Shown here: in pieces, positions 18,430-28,031 of the stretch | Layout of the letters: every line of letters starts with the position of its first letter | Numbering within the stretch: the first letter of the stretch is position 1 | Assembly: GCA_903848655.1 (NCBI GenBank) | Contig: CAINGT010000026.1 | Location: forward strand, 1-44,771 | Length of the DNA: 44,771 nt | Direction of reading: 5' to 3' | From: an uncultured Sphingomonadales bacterium | GTDB lineage: Bacteria; Pseudomonadota; Alphaproteobacteria; Sphingomonadales; Sphingomonadaceae | Program-made: the position numbers and the translations under genes | Notes under the pieces: model-generated | The model's database searches: none | Seen by the model: only the letters and a program-made list of their open reading frames with translations | What the model was told of the DNA's origin: nothing

Positions 18430-19647
18430 CTAAGGGATAACCTGAATGAGGCCAGACCCGGCATTCGGGATGCTGAATGTCACCGCCCCGGTTGCAGGGT
18501 CGATCACGCTGACGGTTCCAGCAAAGCCAGCGCCCGCCCCGACCCCTTCGCCTTCGGCGACGGTGATCAATTTGGGTGTGGCTTCTTGCGTGACATTGAG
18601 CACCGAAGGATGTCCGTCAATCGCCAGTCGCTTGACGACTTTGTGGCTGGCAAGATCGAGATCCCAGATTTCGGTGCCACCGTCCTTGTGCGACCAGTAT
18701 TCGCCAGCGTGCATCAGCACGAACAGATGTCCCGAAGCGCGGTGCAGCGCGATGGGCTGCCCCCCGCCGGGGAACCAGTTGACATCGAGCGGGCGGGTAT
18801 CGCCCTTGCGCAATCCCGCCGCTTCTTGCAGCGAAAACGGCGCGCCGATCACCGGCTTGGTGCCGAGCTTGGCGGTATAGACCAGCCCGGTATAGGTCAT
18901 CATGACCAGTTGATTCTTTGCTGCGTCATACTGCGCGTTGTCGAACACCGGGTCTTTGGTGGCGTCGAAAAACGGTTCGCTGCGGGTGATATCGACTTTT
19001 CCGCCGCCCAAGTTGATTGCGGCGAGCGATCCGTCCGAACAGAGCGCGGCGAGGCCCACGCCGGGATTGTTGAACAAGTCGGCACAGCCGGGCAGTTCAA
19101 AGCTTTTGACGAATTTGCGCTTGACCAGATCGACCACATTGACCGACGAAATCGGGCTGAAATTGTAGACATAGCCGGTCTTGCCATCGTCGCTGACGAT
19201 AAAGTTGTGCTCGCGCCCGCCGACAAGGATGCGCCCGGGAATGTCGATATCGCCTTCCAGCTTCATCGTGGCACTGTCATAGACCGAAATGAAATCCTGC
19301 CGGGTGCCGTGCAAGCGCCGCGTCCATGCGGTTTCAGCGACATAATAATGCTTGCCCGCCGGGTCGATTGCGAGATCGCCCAGCACGGGAGTTTCGATTT
19401 GCGCCAGATACTTGCCATTGGCGGTGTCGTAAATCGTGGTGCCGCTGAGCACGAAGCCGCGCTGAACGAACATCCAGCCCGGTTTCGGCGCGGGCAGCGT
19501 CGTTTCCGCTGATTCCTCGGGCGCGACGGCTGCGGTTTGCGCGTATGCCGCTCCAGCACCCACCACGACCGCGCCGAGCGCAGCGGCAAGCCGGATCGCT
19601 GTGGCATATCCGGGTTTACGAGACGCAATTCGTTTGGGCAACGTCAT
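18430..19647 (-). CDS. aauB: aromatic/methylamine-type amine dehydrogenase, large subunit
   Basis: This is a 405-residue precursor of the non-catalytic beta-propeller subunit. A signal peptide (about residues 1-36, ending AYA) sends it to the periplasm. The rest has repeated propeller-blade strands such as DLAIDPAGKHYYVAET, NFIVSDDGKTGYVYNF and VSVIDPATGAVTFSI. Two copies would combine with two light subunits to oxidise primary amines to aldehydes plus ammonia. The gene order large-E-D-light-cytochrome c, and the absence of mauF/mauG nearby, match the aau (aromatic amine) cluster better than mau. The ATG at 19647 is preceded by AAGGGG; the 60 codons upstream are not signal-like. Confidence 0.9.
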   Translation of the reverse strand: MTLPKRIASRKPGYATAIRLAAALGAVVVGAGAAYAQTAAVAPEESAETTLPAPKPGWMFVQRGFVLSGTTIYDTANGKYLAQIETPVLGDLAIDPAGKHYYVAETAWTRRLHGTRQDFISVYDSATMKLEGDIDIPGRILVGGREHNFIVSDDGKTGYVYNFSPISSVNVVDLVKRKFVKSFELPGCADLFNNPGVGLAALCSDGSLAAINLGGGKVDITRSEPFFDATKDPVFDNAQYDAAKNQLVMMTYTGLVYTAKLGTKPVIGAPFSLQEAAGLRKGDTRPLDVNWFPGGGQPIALHRASGHLFVLMHAGEYWSHKDGGTEIWDLDLASHKVVKRLAIDGHPSVLNVTQEATPKLITVAEGEGVGAGAGFAGTVSVIDPATGAVTFSIPNAGSGLIQVIP

Positions 19648-19812
19648 TGGTGCTGGCCCCTTAGTGGACACGGTTGGTTCGGCGCAGGGCCGGAAAAACT
19701 GCGATCTCCGCCAGCCCGGAAAAGCGCTGTGGAAATCTGTGATCGAAGATGCGGTCATTGCCCAAATCAAGTCAAGCGCCATTCGCGGCTTTGGCCAACC
19801 TTTGTTTTGACC

Positions 19813-19860
19813 GCACCGCGTCCCCACGCCCGAAACCGCTGCTTCGGGCGTGGGTGGTGC
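19813..19860 (-). terminator. long hairpin between TonB receptor and amine dehydrogenase genes
   Basis: Perfect 12-bp arms (19823-19834 and 19843-19854) with an 8-base loop, plus a further 5-bp pairing outside (19813-19817 and 19856-19860), lie 10 bases after the receptor stop codon. No T-run follows on the minus strand. It probably marks the 3' end of the receptor transcript, or separates its expression from the downstream cluster. Confidence 0.5.
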
Positions 19861-19869
19861 AAAGTCGGA

Positions 19870-22341
19870 TCAGTACTTGTAGCCGATTTTCAACCCGAAA
19901 AACTGCGGTTTGATCGGATAGCTGCGCGATGAACCCGAACACAATTCGATCGAACAGAATGTGTTTTTGGACAAGATGCCGCGCTGGTCAAAAGCGTTTT
20001 CGATGAAAGCTTCGACCGAAAACTGGCTGAACGTTACCCCGGCTGAAAAGTTGAAAGTGGTGAATCCGGCAGTATCTCCCAGCAGCGCGTTGTTGCCGAC
20101 ATCAAGGTCCGATGTGCTGCCCGATTGATGGAACACTTGCGCCTGCACGAACGCCTTGTTTGCCGCCAAGGGGATGACGTAACGCGCGCTGGCGCTCGAT
20201 TTGAACTGCGGCTGGCGCGGCAATCGGGTGCCTTTGGCTGCGGCCAGATTGCCGTCAGCCTCCGAACAGCTTGCCGGAACCTGAAAGCTGGCATTGAGCA
20301 CGCAAAAGTCGCTCGACAAGGCTGCGTTGTTATAAGCCGCAGTCGCCGATAGGGTCAATTTGTCCACCGGTTGCCATTCGATATCGCTTTCGATGCCATA
20401 AACCCGGGCGTTTCCGGCATTGACCGTGACCGGCGCGCCTTGCGTGCCGGGTGGAATGACGGCATACTGGATGCCTTTCCACTGTTCATAGTAAACCGCG
20501 CCATTCCAGCGGAACTGGCCGCCAAAGCGCAATTTCCACCCCAGCTCAAAATTGGCGAGCGAGTCAGAGTTGTAAGGCCCCGCATTGGCGATCCGGTTGC
20601 CACCGCCCGGACGGAACCCGGTTGAATAGGTGGTATAGACCATTTTTGACGGTTCGATCTGCCATGACAGGCTGACTTTGTGGGTTTCGCCGGTCTGGTG
20701 ATAGGCGATATTGGTGTTGATACAGCTCAATCGTGATGGGTGGATGAACTTGCCGTAAAGCGCCGTCGGGTCGGTGTTCCAGCAGCCCGGTGTGCCATTG
20801 GCCTGAAACGCCTTTTTGGTATTTTTGGCGCTGCTCCACGTTCCCGCGAAACCATAATTGCCATTGTCGGAGATAAAATAGCGGATGCCGCCGGTTGCTT
20901 TGAGTTCGGGCGTCAGATTGACATTGCCTTCGACAAACCCGGCCCCGTCTTTGAAATGGCGATCTTGTTCAACCAGATAGTAACTGTCGGGTGAATAAGA
21001 CCCGCTGAGCGCTGGAGAAAATGGTGGGATGCCTTTGTCGGGCACACCGCTGTTGAGTGCGGTGCTCAAACCGGGAATATAGTAGTTATCATCATAACTG
21101 ATTCGCTGATATTGATAAAATGCGCCAGCCGTGATCTGAAAGGGCAGGCTTTTTGGCGTAGTCAGGCGCAATTCCTGCGTGAATTTTTTCTGGCTGTCGT
21201 GCCCGTAATATTGTTGGGTGGGATTGATGAACTTGCCATTTTTGTCCTTGAAGTTGGTATAATACAGCCCGACCGAGCCTTCTGCGGCATAATGGTCATA
21301 GGTCACTGAATAATAAGTATAATCATTGGCGTTTGAAATCGTCCGTTGAAAATACCCGGTCGCCGACACCAGATCGAAATCGCCGATTTTGCCCTGAATC
21401 GACAATTCTGCCTGATACCAGTGGTCGCGCAGATATGTCGGGCTGTAGTCGTGGACTTGCAGATCGCCGACACGCGGGTCGTAATTGTAGCCGCCTTGCG
21501 AATTGAGATATTGATAGGTCACGGCGGGGGTGATCGTCCAGTCCGGCGCTGGTTGCCAACTGATCGCGGCGCGCCCGCCATATTCCTCGTTGGGGTTGTA
21601 AGCGTTCTGCACCAGCGCGGTATTGTCGAGCGTGATCGGCACCGATTCGTAGCTGACCGTGCCATGGGTGTTGTCGATATAGCCGCCGGTTTTGGCATAG
21701 AACCCCATCAGTCGCACCGCGACCGTGCTGCCCAGCGGCACATTGACAAACCCTTCGATCGATCCGCCCGCCGCACCTTTGCCGAATGTGTTGACTTCGG
21801 TATCGATCCCGGCCTCGACTTTGCCGAATTTGGGCTTGTTGGTGATGATGCGCAGCGTTCCGGCGAGCGAACTTGCGCCAAACAGCGTGCCTTGCGGGCC
21901 TGACAGGGCCTCTACCCGTTCGACATCATAGACATGCACTTCGGGATTGTTGCCGTTGGACGTGATCGGAATGTTGTCGAGATAGACGCCAACAGTCGGT
22001 GCCTGCCCGCCGCTGACCGATATGCCGCGGAAAAACGGCTCGCTGCGGCCTGGTCCCAGCGATTCAAACGAGACTGAAGGCAGCATGTTGGCATAGTCAG
22101 CGAAAGTCGCGACATGGTTTTGTTCCAGCTTGGCACCGTCGAAAGCCTGAATGCTGATCGGGACTTTCTGGATACTTTCCGATTTGTGCGTCGCCGTTAC
22201 CACGATTTCGGTCAGCCCTTCGCCACCCGCCGCGGGCGCGTCTTCGGCATGGGCCAAGCCCGGCAGCGCCATGACGGCGAACATTGCGGTGGTGCCCAGC
22301 ATCCGCAGCAGGCGAGTCCGGCGGTGTGATCGCGTGTCCAT
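19870..22341 (-). CDS. TonB-dependent outer-membrane receptor
   Basis: This is an 823-residue outer-membrane receptor for energised uptake. A signal peptide ends near LAHA (about residue 32) and is followed by a TonB box-like TEIVVTAT segment. The plug domain follows (VPISIQAFDG, then QGTLFGASSLAGTLRIITNKP), then a long beta barrel ending in aromatic KIGYKY, the expected membrane-insertion signature. The sequence is of the sphingomonad type that imports plant or aromatic compounds; the ligand is unknown. It lies upstream of the amine dehydrogenase genes on the same strand, so it may take up their substrate, but a strong hairpin separates them. The ATG at 22341 has GGGGAG ten bases upstream. 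It is divergent from a TPR-sulfotransferase. Confidence 0.93.
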   Translation of the reverse strand: MDTRSHRRTRLLRMLGTTAMFAVMALPGLAHAEDAPAAGGEGLTEIVVTATHKSESIQKVPISIQAFDGAKLEQNHVATFADYANMLPSVSFESLGPGRSEPFFRGISVSGGQAPTVGVYLDNIPITSNGNNPEVHVYDVERVEALSGPQGTLFGASSLAGTLRIITNKPKFGKVEAGIDTEVNTFGKGAAGGSIEGFVNVPLGSTVAVRLMGFYAKTGGYIDNTHGTVSYESVPITLDNTALVQNAYNPNEEYGGRAAISWQPAPDWTITPAVTYQYLNSQGGYNYDPRVGDLQVHDYSPTYLRDHWYQAELSIQGKIGDFDLVSATGYFQRTISNANDYTYYSVTYDHYAAEGSVGLYYTNFKDKNGKFINPTQQYYGHDSQKKFTQELRLTTPKSLPFQITAGAFYQYQRISYDDNYYIPGLSTALNSGVPDKGIPPFSPALSGSYSPDSYYLVEQDRHFKDGAGFVEGNVNLTPELKATGGIRYFISDNGNYGFAGTWSSAKNTKKAFQANGTPGCWNTDPTALYGKFIHPSRLSCINTNIAYHQTGETHKVSLSWQIEPSKMVYTTYSTGFRPGGGNRIANAGPYNSDSLANFELGWKLRFGGQFRWNGAVYYEQWKGIQYAVIPPGTQGAPVTVNAGNARVYGIESDIEWQPVDKLTLSATAAYNNAALSSDFCVLNASFQVPASCSEADGNLAAAKGTRLPRQPQFKSSASARYVIPLAANKAFVQAQVFHQSGSTSDLDVGNNALLGDTAGFTTFNFSAGVTFSQFSVEAFIENAFDQRGILSKNTFCSIELCSGSSRSYPIKPQFFGLKIGYKY

Positions 22342-22561
22342 CTTCGTGTGCTCCCCTGATGAGCAAAATCGGCGACTTTCCGGCTTGGCCCCATCCGGAT
22401 GATCGGCGGCTATCGAGCGCTTCTGCAACGCTGTGAGCCGATCATGATACGTTGCACTTTTGTGTCAACAGCCTTGTCTCGCGGCGCTACAAGGGTGGTT
22501 GTGGGGCGGGGCAATTGCTTTCACTATGCGCAATCAGCCATGCACAAGGAGCATCGCGTTC

Positions 22562-24583
22562 ATGCCATCATCCGCTGCGACGGTTTCGCTCGACGCGGCC
22601 TTTGCCCATGCCGGGGCGCTGCTTGGGTCCGACCCAGCGCTGGCATTGGCGCAAGCGCGCGAAATCTTGCGCGCGGTGCCCGGCCATCCGCAGGCGGTGC
22701 TGATCGAAGGGCAGGCCTTGCGGCTGCTCGGCGATCTGGCAGGCGCGCGCGCGGTGCTGGCGGCGCTCTATGCGCAACAGCCGCGCTCGGCCTTGACCGC
22801 GTTTGAATTCGCGCTGGTGCTGGGGCAAGCGGGGGAAGTGGGGCAGGCGATTGCCGCGCTTGAACGCGCGGTTCAGTTGAAGCCCGATTTTGTACCCGCG
22901 TGGGCGGCGCTGGCAGGCGCACAGCGGCAGGCGGGAAACGAGTCGCGCGCGCGCGCCGCCGATGTCAGCATGGTGGCGGCTGCGGCGCGCGATCCTGTGT
23001 TGCTGAACGCGGCGGTGGCGATGCACGCTCAGAACTTTGGCGAAGCCGAGCGCCTGCTCGATGATCGTATCGCCGCCAATCCGCGCGATGCGGCCGCCTT
23101 GCGCTTGCGCGGCGAAGTGGCGTGGCGGCAAGGGCGGCTTGATGAAGCCATCGGTATGCTGCACCAAACGCTCGCGATTGCGCCCGGGTTTGCCGCCGCG
23201 CGCGAATTGCTGGTGCGGATCGTGCAGATGGGCCCTGATGTTGCCGAAGCCTTGCACCATGCGCAGATACTGCTGGCGGATGAGCCCGACAATGTCGGCC
23301 ATGCGCTGCTCGCCGCATCGTTGCAGGTGCGGCTGGGCGAACAGCAGGCCGCTGCCACGATGTATCGCCGGTTGATTGCGCGCGGGGTCGATCAGCCGCG
23401 CGTCTGGCTCAATCTGGGCCATGTCGAAAAGACGCTGGGTCGGCAGGGTGATGCGATCAGTGCCTATCGCCGCGCGCTGGCGCGCGAACCCGCTTTGGGG
23501 GAGGCATGGTGGAGCCTGGCCAATCTCAAGACCGTGCGGTTCGATGCGGCGGACACGGCTGCGATGCTGGCCGCCGAACCGGCGGTCGAAGACGATGAAC
23601 AGGCCTGCCAATTGCTGTTCGCGCTGGGCAAGGCTTATGAAGATGCGGGCGATGCGGCGCGCAGCTTTGACCATTACGCCCGCGCCAATGCGCTGCGGCG
23701 CAGCCTGATCGACTATGATCCGGCACAGATCGAAACAGGCGCGCGCGACCATGCCGCGCTGTTCACCGCGCCGTTCATCGCCAGCCGGGCGGGGGCCGGG
23801 TGCATGGCCGATGATCCGGTGTTCGTGGTCGGGTTGCCGCGCGCCGGATCGACGCTGATCGAACAGATCCTGTCGAGCCATTCGCAGATCGAAGGAACGA
23901 TGGAACTGCCCGATCTGATGATGATTGGTGATCGGCTCAATACCCGCGTCGAAGATGGCGAGTTCGCCAGCTTTGCCGATGCCTTGCGCGCGTTGAGCCA
24001 TGCCGATCTCACCCGGCTGGGCGAAGAATATATCGATCGCACGCGCGTCCACCGCAAAGAGCCCAAACCGCGCTTTATCGACAAGATGCCCAACAACTGG
24101 ATGTATGTCGGGCTGATCCGGCTGATCCTGCCGCGCGCCACGGTGATCGACGCACGCCGCCATCCGATGGGCTGCTGCTTTTCCGGGTGGAAGCAGTTTT
24201 TTGCGCGCGGGCAAGTGTTTACGTATGATCTCGATGAAATCGGGCGCTATTATCGTGCTTACGTCGCGCAAATGGCAGCGTTTGATCGCGCCGCGCCGGG
24301 CGCGGTGCACCGCGTGATCTATGAAGCGATGGTGGCCGATACCGCAGGCGAAGTGCGCCGCTTGCTGGCGCATGTCGGGGTGCCGTTCGAGGACCAGTGC
24401 CTGGCATTTTACACCAACCGCCGCGCGGTGCGCACCGCCAGTTCCGAACAAGTGCGCCAGCCGATCTTTACCGACGGGATCGATCACTGGCGGCAGTTCG
24501 AACCGTGGCTGGAGCCATTGCGCGCGGCGCTGGGGTCGGTGGCGACATACTATCCCGATGTGGCGCCGGAGATTGCGGTATAA
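22562..24583 (+). CDS. tetratricopeptide-repeat sulfotransferase
   Basis: This is a 673-residue cytoplasmic protein. Residues 1 to about 380 form a series of helical TPR-like repeats, for example GEVGQAIAALERAVQLKPDF and GRLDEAIGMLHQTLAIAPGF. The C-terminal domain is a PAPS-dependent sulfotransferase with the 5'-phosphosulphate loop GLPRAGSTLIEQIL (424-437) and a 3'-phosphate segment with DARRHPMGCCFSGW near residue 540. The acceptor is unknown; TPRs may bind a protein or glycan. The ATG at 22562 has AAGGAG eleven bases upstream and was preferred over a TTG 34 codons earlier. It is divergent from a TonB receptor, a pairing I associate with sphingomonads. It ends six bases before the convergent kup stop. 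Confidence 0.9.
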   Translation: MPSSAATVSLDAAFAHAGALLGSDPALALAQAREILRAVPGHPQAVLIEGQALRLLGDLAGARAVLAALYAQQPRSALTAFEFALVLGQAGEVGQAIAALERAVQLKPDFVPAWAALAGAQRQAGNESRARAADVSMVAAAARDPVLLNAAVAMHAQNFGEAERLLDDRIAANPRDAAALRLRGEVAWRQGRLDEAIGMLHQTLAIAPGFAAARELLVRIVQMGPDVAEALHHAQILLADEPDNVGHALLAASLQVRLGEQQAAATMYRRLIARGVDQPRVWLNLGHVEKTLGRQGDAISAYRRALAREPALGEAWWSLANLKTVRFDAADTAAMLAAEPAVEDDEQACQLLFALGKAYEDAGDAARSFDHYARANALRRSLIDYDPAQIETGARDHAALFTAPFIASRAGAGCMADDPVFVVGLPRAGSTLIEQILSSHSQIEGTMELPDLMMIGDRLNTRVEDGEFASFADALRALSHADLTRLGEEYIDRTRVHRKEPKPRFIDKMPNNWMYVGLIRLILPRATVIDARRHPMGCCFSGWKQFFARGQVFTYDLDEIGRYYRAYVAQMAAFDRAAPGAVHRVIYEAMVADTAGEVRRLLAHVGVPFEDQCLAFYTNRRAVRTASSEQVRQPIFTDGIDHWRQFEPWLEPLRAALGSVATYYPDVAPEIAV

Positions 24584-24589
24584 GCGTAT

Positions 24590-26551
24590 TCAGATTTCGA
24601 GCTGGCTGCCCAGTTCGATCACGCGGTTGGTCGGCAGGCGAAAGAACTGCATCGCGCTTTCGGCGTTGCGGATCATCCACGCGAACAGCTTTTCGCGCCA
24701 CAGCGCCATGCCGGGCCGTTTGGATGCGATCAGCGTTTGGCGGGCGAGGAAATAGCTGGTTTCCATTGGCTTGAACGGTCCACCCGCGCGGTGTTCCGCA
24801 GCGAGTTCGGCGGGCACATTGGCTTCGTCCATAAAGCCGATGCGGATAATCATGCGGTAAAACCCGTGGCCCACGCTATCGACCACGCGGCGCACTTCGG
24901 GGGGAACATGCGGCACCCCTTCGGTCACCACGGTCAGGATCACCACGCGTTCGTGCAGAATATGGTTGTGTTTCAGATTGTGCAGCAGCGCAGGGGGAAT
25001 ACCCTCCGCCGATGATGACAGGAACACCGAAGTGCCCGGCACACGGCGGACTTTTTCGCACACCGAATTGAGGAACACGTCAAACGGCATCGAATCTTCG
25101 GCCAGCCGTTCGCGCAAGATGCGCCGCCCGGTGGACCAAGTGGTCAGCATCACGAACACGACACCTGCCACCAGCAGCGGAAACCAGCCGCCATCGGGAA
25201 TCTTGGTCAGATTTGACGCGAAATAGGCGCCATCAACCACCAGAAACACCGCCGTCATCGCCCCGGCCAGCAGCGGCGGCCATTTCCACACCGCAAAGGT
25301 CAAAATGCCCAGCATACAGGCGGTAATGAACATTGTGCCCGTTACCGCGATGCCATACGCCGATGCGAGGTTGTTCGACGATTTGAACCCCACCACCAGC
25401 AGCAGCACGAGCGCCAGCAACGCCCAGTTGATCAACGGCACATAGATCTGCCCGGCGGCTTTGGCGCTGGTGTGCAGGATGCGGATGCGCGGCAGAAAGC
25501 CAAGCTGGATCGCCTGTTGCGACACCGAATAAGCGCCCGAGATCACTGCCTGGCTGGCGATGATTGTGGCCAGCGTGGCGAGAATCACCAGCGGCAGGCG
25601 GCCCCATTCGGGGGCCATCAAAAAGAACGGGTTTTCTACGAGTGCCGGATTGCGCAGCAGTAGCGCCGATTGTCCAAGATAATTGAGCAACAGGCACGGA
25701 AATGCCACCCACAGCCAAGCGACCATGATCGCCCGCCGCCCGAAATGGCCCATATCGGCATAGAGCGCTTCGGCCCCGGTCACCGCCAGAATAACCGATC
25801 CCAGCGCCAGAAACGCCAGCAGTGGGTCGAGCGTGAAAAAGTTCACCGCATAGATCGGATTGAGCGCCCACAGGATTTCGGGCGCTTGCATGATGCCGGA
25901 TATCCCCATCACCGCGATGACGAGAAAATAGATCAGCATGACCGGGCCGAACAGCTTGCCCACGGCTGCCGTGCCGCGCGACTGGATCGCGAACAAGCCG
26001 ACCAGAATGGCGACGGAGATCGGCAGCACCAGTTCCTTGAACGCGGGCTGCACCACTTCCAAGCCTTCGACCGCCGACAGCACCGACATGGCCGGGGTGA
26101 TGATCGCATCGCCATAGAACAGCGCGGTGGCGATAATGCCCAGCATGACCGTCAGCGAGGTCCAGCGGTTCTGCCCCAGCCTTCGTCCGATCAGCGCGAG
26201 CAGCGCGAGGCTGCCGCCTTCGCCCTTGTTGTCGGCATAGAGGATCACGAACACATATTTGATCGTGACCACCAGCGTCATCGTCCAGAAGATCAGCGAC
26301 AGCACGCCAAACACATGCGCTGGATCGACCACCAGTTGATGCGCGCCGATAAAGCTTTCGCGCAAGGCATAGAGCGGGCTGGTGCCGATGTCGCCAAACA
26401 CCACGCCGATGGCCCCTACCGCCAATGTGGTCTGGCTGTCGTGGTGCGGGTGGGCAAGGTCGGCGGCAGCTATCGCGCGGTCGATCTGCGGGGTATCGGT
26501 CGGGGCGGAAGAAATCGCGGTAATCCTGTCAATCATGGGCAAAGCGGCCAT
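24590..26551 (-). CDS. kup: KUP-family potassium uptake protein
   Basis: This is a 653-residue low-affinity K+/H+ symporter. The family signature GAIGVVFGDIGTSPLYALRE lies near the N-terminus in the first helix. About twelve transmembrane helices follow (to roughly residue 450), including YGDAIITPAMSVLSAVEGLEV and GAYSVSQQAIQLGFLPR. A C-terminal cytoplasmic domain ends with residues resembling the other KUP proteins. The ATG at 26551 gives a normal length and follows GGGCGGG. Starts at 26566 and 26536 are also possible, and a still longer frame to 26728 looks non-coding. The gene is divergent from nhaA, so two monovalent-cation transporters share an intergenic region. Confidence 0.95.
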   Translation of the reverse strand: MAALPMIDRITAISSAPTDTPQIDRAIAAADLAHPHHDSQTTLAVGAIGVVFGDIGTSPLYALRESFIGAHQLVVDPAHVFGVLSLIFWTMTLVVTIKYVFVILYADNKGEGGSLALLALIGRRLGQNRWTSLTVMLGIIATALFYGDAIITPAMSVLSAVEGLEVVQPAFKELVLPISVAILVGLFAIQSRGTAAVGKLFGPVMLIYFLVIAVMGISGIMQAPEILWALNPIYAVNFFTLDPLLAFLALGSVILAVTGAEALYADMGHFGRRAIMVAWLWVAFPCLLLNYLGQSALLLRNPALVENPFFLMAPEWGRLPLVILATLATIIASQAVISGAYSVSQQAIQLGFLPRIRILHTSAKAAGQIYVPLINWALLALVLLLVVGFKSSNNLASAYGIAVTGTMFITACMLGILTFAVWKWPPLLAGAMTAVFLVVDGAYFASNLTKIPDGGWFPLLVAGVVFVMLTTWSTGRRILRERLAEDSMPFDVFLNSVCEKVRRVPGTSVFLSSSAEGIPPALLHNLKHNHILHERVVILTVVTEGVPHVPPEVRRVVDSVGHGFYRMIIRIGFMDEANVPAELAAEHRAGGPFKPMETSYFLARQTLIASKRPGMALWREKLFAWMIRNAESAMQFFRLPTNRVIELGSQLEI

Positions 26552-26737
26552 AATCCCGCCCGGCATCTTCGACTGGCCGCCCCCACCAGCCCGACGATTT
26601 TCTTCGGGACAGGAAGCAGGGCGGGGGAGGTCTGAGTCGCCCAGCGAACGCAAGGCCATTACGCCATTTTCTGGTCGTCTGCGAGCATCTTCATGCCCAT
26701 GGCAGGATGCATTGCAGACTTGGTACATTATGCTTTA

Positions 26738-26753
26738 GGCTTGGTGACAAGCC
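26738..26753. promoter_or_regulatory. perfect 6-4-6 palindrome between kup and nhaA
   Basis: GGCTTG, four bases, then CAAGCC (26738-26743 and 26748-26753) lie 63 bases before the nhaA start in the kup/nhaA divergent gap. It has the size of a dimeric regulator's operator. The right side shares the 9-mer TGACAAGCC with the hutF/hutI gap (33073-33081), which may be chance. Confidence 0.3.
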
Positions 26754-26816
26754 AGCGCAATCGCTGTCAGGACTGGCGGGGACTATCGTGGACAGAGCAA
26801 ACAGGATCGCGGCGCG

Positions 26817-28031
26817 GTGAGCCAATCGACACGACCGCCTTTGGCCTTGCAGGAATTCCTTGCCGGTGAAGCGGCAGGGGGCATCATCCTGATCGGTGCG
26901 GCGGTGCTGGCGATGGTTATCGCCAATAGCCGCTGGGCCGACGGCTATTTCCATCTGTTGCACAGCCATGCGGGGCCGGCGCTCAGCGCCAAACTGGGGC
27001 CGATGACGCCGCATTTGTGGATCAACGACGGGTTGATGGCGGTGTTCTTTCTGGTGGTCGGGCTGGAAATCAAGCGCGAATTTGTCGATGGGCGGCTGGT
27101 GACATGGCAGCAGCGGCGGCTGCCGTTCGTGGCTGCGCTGGGTGGCATGGTTGCGCCGGCGCTGGTGTTTCTGGGCTTTTCCGGCGGATCGCCCGATCTG
27201 GCGCAAGGCTGGGCGATTCCGGCGGCGACCGATATCGCCTTTGCCATCGGGGTCATGGCGCTGCTGGGAAGCCGGGTGCCCACTGCGCTCAAGCTGTTTT
27301 TGACCACGATTGCCATAGTCGATGACATGGGCGCGGTGGTTATCATCGCGCTGGCCTATACCGCGAGTATCAAGGGCATCGCGCTGCTCGCCGCTTTGGT
27401 CATTCTGGGCGCGATGCTGCTGATGAACCGGGCGGGCGTGCGCCGCTTGCTGCCTTATATGATCGGGTTTGCGCTGCTGTGGTATGCAGTGCTGGTGTCG
27501 GGGGTGCACGCGACGATTGCCGGCGTGCTGGCGGCGTTTACCATTCCGGTGACGGTAACCCCCGGAACGGATGAAGCACCTGATTCGCCGCTGCACCGGC
27601 TCGAACATGCGCTCCATCCGTGGTCGGCGTTTCTGATCGTGCCGGTGTTCGGCTTTGCCAATGCCGGGATTGCGCTGGGCGGTTTTGGCTTGCACACGCT
27701 GATCGAACCACTGCCGTTGGGGATTGCGGCGGGGCTGTTCCTTGGCAAGCAGTGCGGTATTTTTGCGTCGATCTGGCTTGCGGTGAAGGTCGGCTTTGCG
27801 CAGCTGCCGCACGGCGCGAGCTGGTTGCAGCTCTATGGCCTGTCTGCGTTGTGCGGAATTGGTTTCACGATGAGCCTGTTTATCGCGATGCTGGCGTTCG
27901 CATCCGAACCGTCCTTGGTGGCAGTGGCGAAACTGGGGGTGGTAACCGGCTCGGTGCTGTCGGGCGTGCTCGGGTACCTCGTGCTGCGGTTTGCGCCGCT
28001 TGCGGCTGCTGCGGGTGGAGCGGCGGCGTGA
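26817..28031 (+). CDS. nhaA: Na+/H+ antiporter NhaA
   Basis: This is a 404-residue inner-membrane antiporter that exchanges protons for sodium, mainly at alkaline pH. The GTG start is preceded by AGGA. Family features are clear: AATDIAFAIGVMALLGSRVP contains the TDIAF motif, and TTIAIVDDMGAVVIIAL contains the two adjacent aspartates equivalent to Asp163-Asp164 of E. coli NhaA, the ion-binding site. About eleven to twelve helices are seen. Its stop codon overlaps the GTG start of a HutH-like protein as GTGA, so the two are translationally coupled. This pairing has no explanation I know. Confidence 0.95.
   Translation: MSQSTRPPLALQEFLAGEAAGGIILIGAAVLAMVIANSRWADGYFHLLHSHAGPALSAKLGPMTPHLWINDGLMAVFFLVVGLEIKREFVDGRLVTWQQRRLPFVAALGGMVAPALVFLGFSGGSPDLAQGWAIPAATDIAFAIGVMALLGSRVPTALKLFLTTIAIVDDMGAVVIIALAYTASIKGIALLAALVILGAMLLMNRAGVRRLLPYMIGFALLWYAVLVSGVHATIAGVLAAFTIPVTVTPGTDEAPDSPLHRLEHALHPWSAFLIVPVFGFANAGIALGGFGLHTLIEPLPLGIAAGLFLGKQCGIFASIWLAVKVGFAQLPHGASWLQLYGLSALCGIGFTMSLFIAMLAFASEPSLVAVAKLGVVTGSVLSGVLGYLVLRFAPLAAAAGGAAA

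Noticed and set aside
19813..19860. Classical rho-independent terminator after the TonB receptor
   Set aside because: The stem is very strong, but no T-run follows in the direction of transcription, so it is reported only as a hairpin of probable terminator or processing role.
22568..24487. 639-codon open frame opposite the TPR-sulfotransferase
   Set aside because: The translation is His/Arg/Gln-rich with no recognisable domain, while the plus strand encodes clear TPR and sulfotransferase motifs. It is an antisense shadow common in high-GC DNA.
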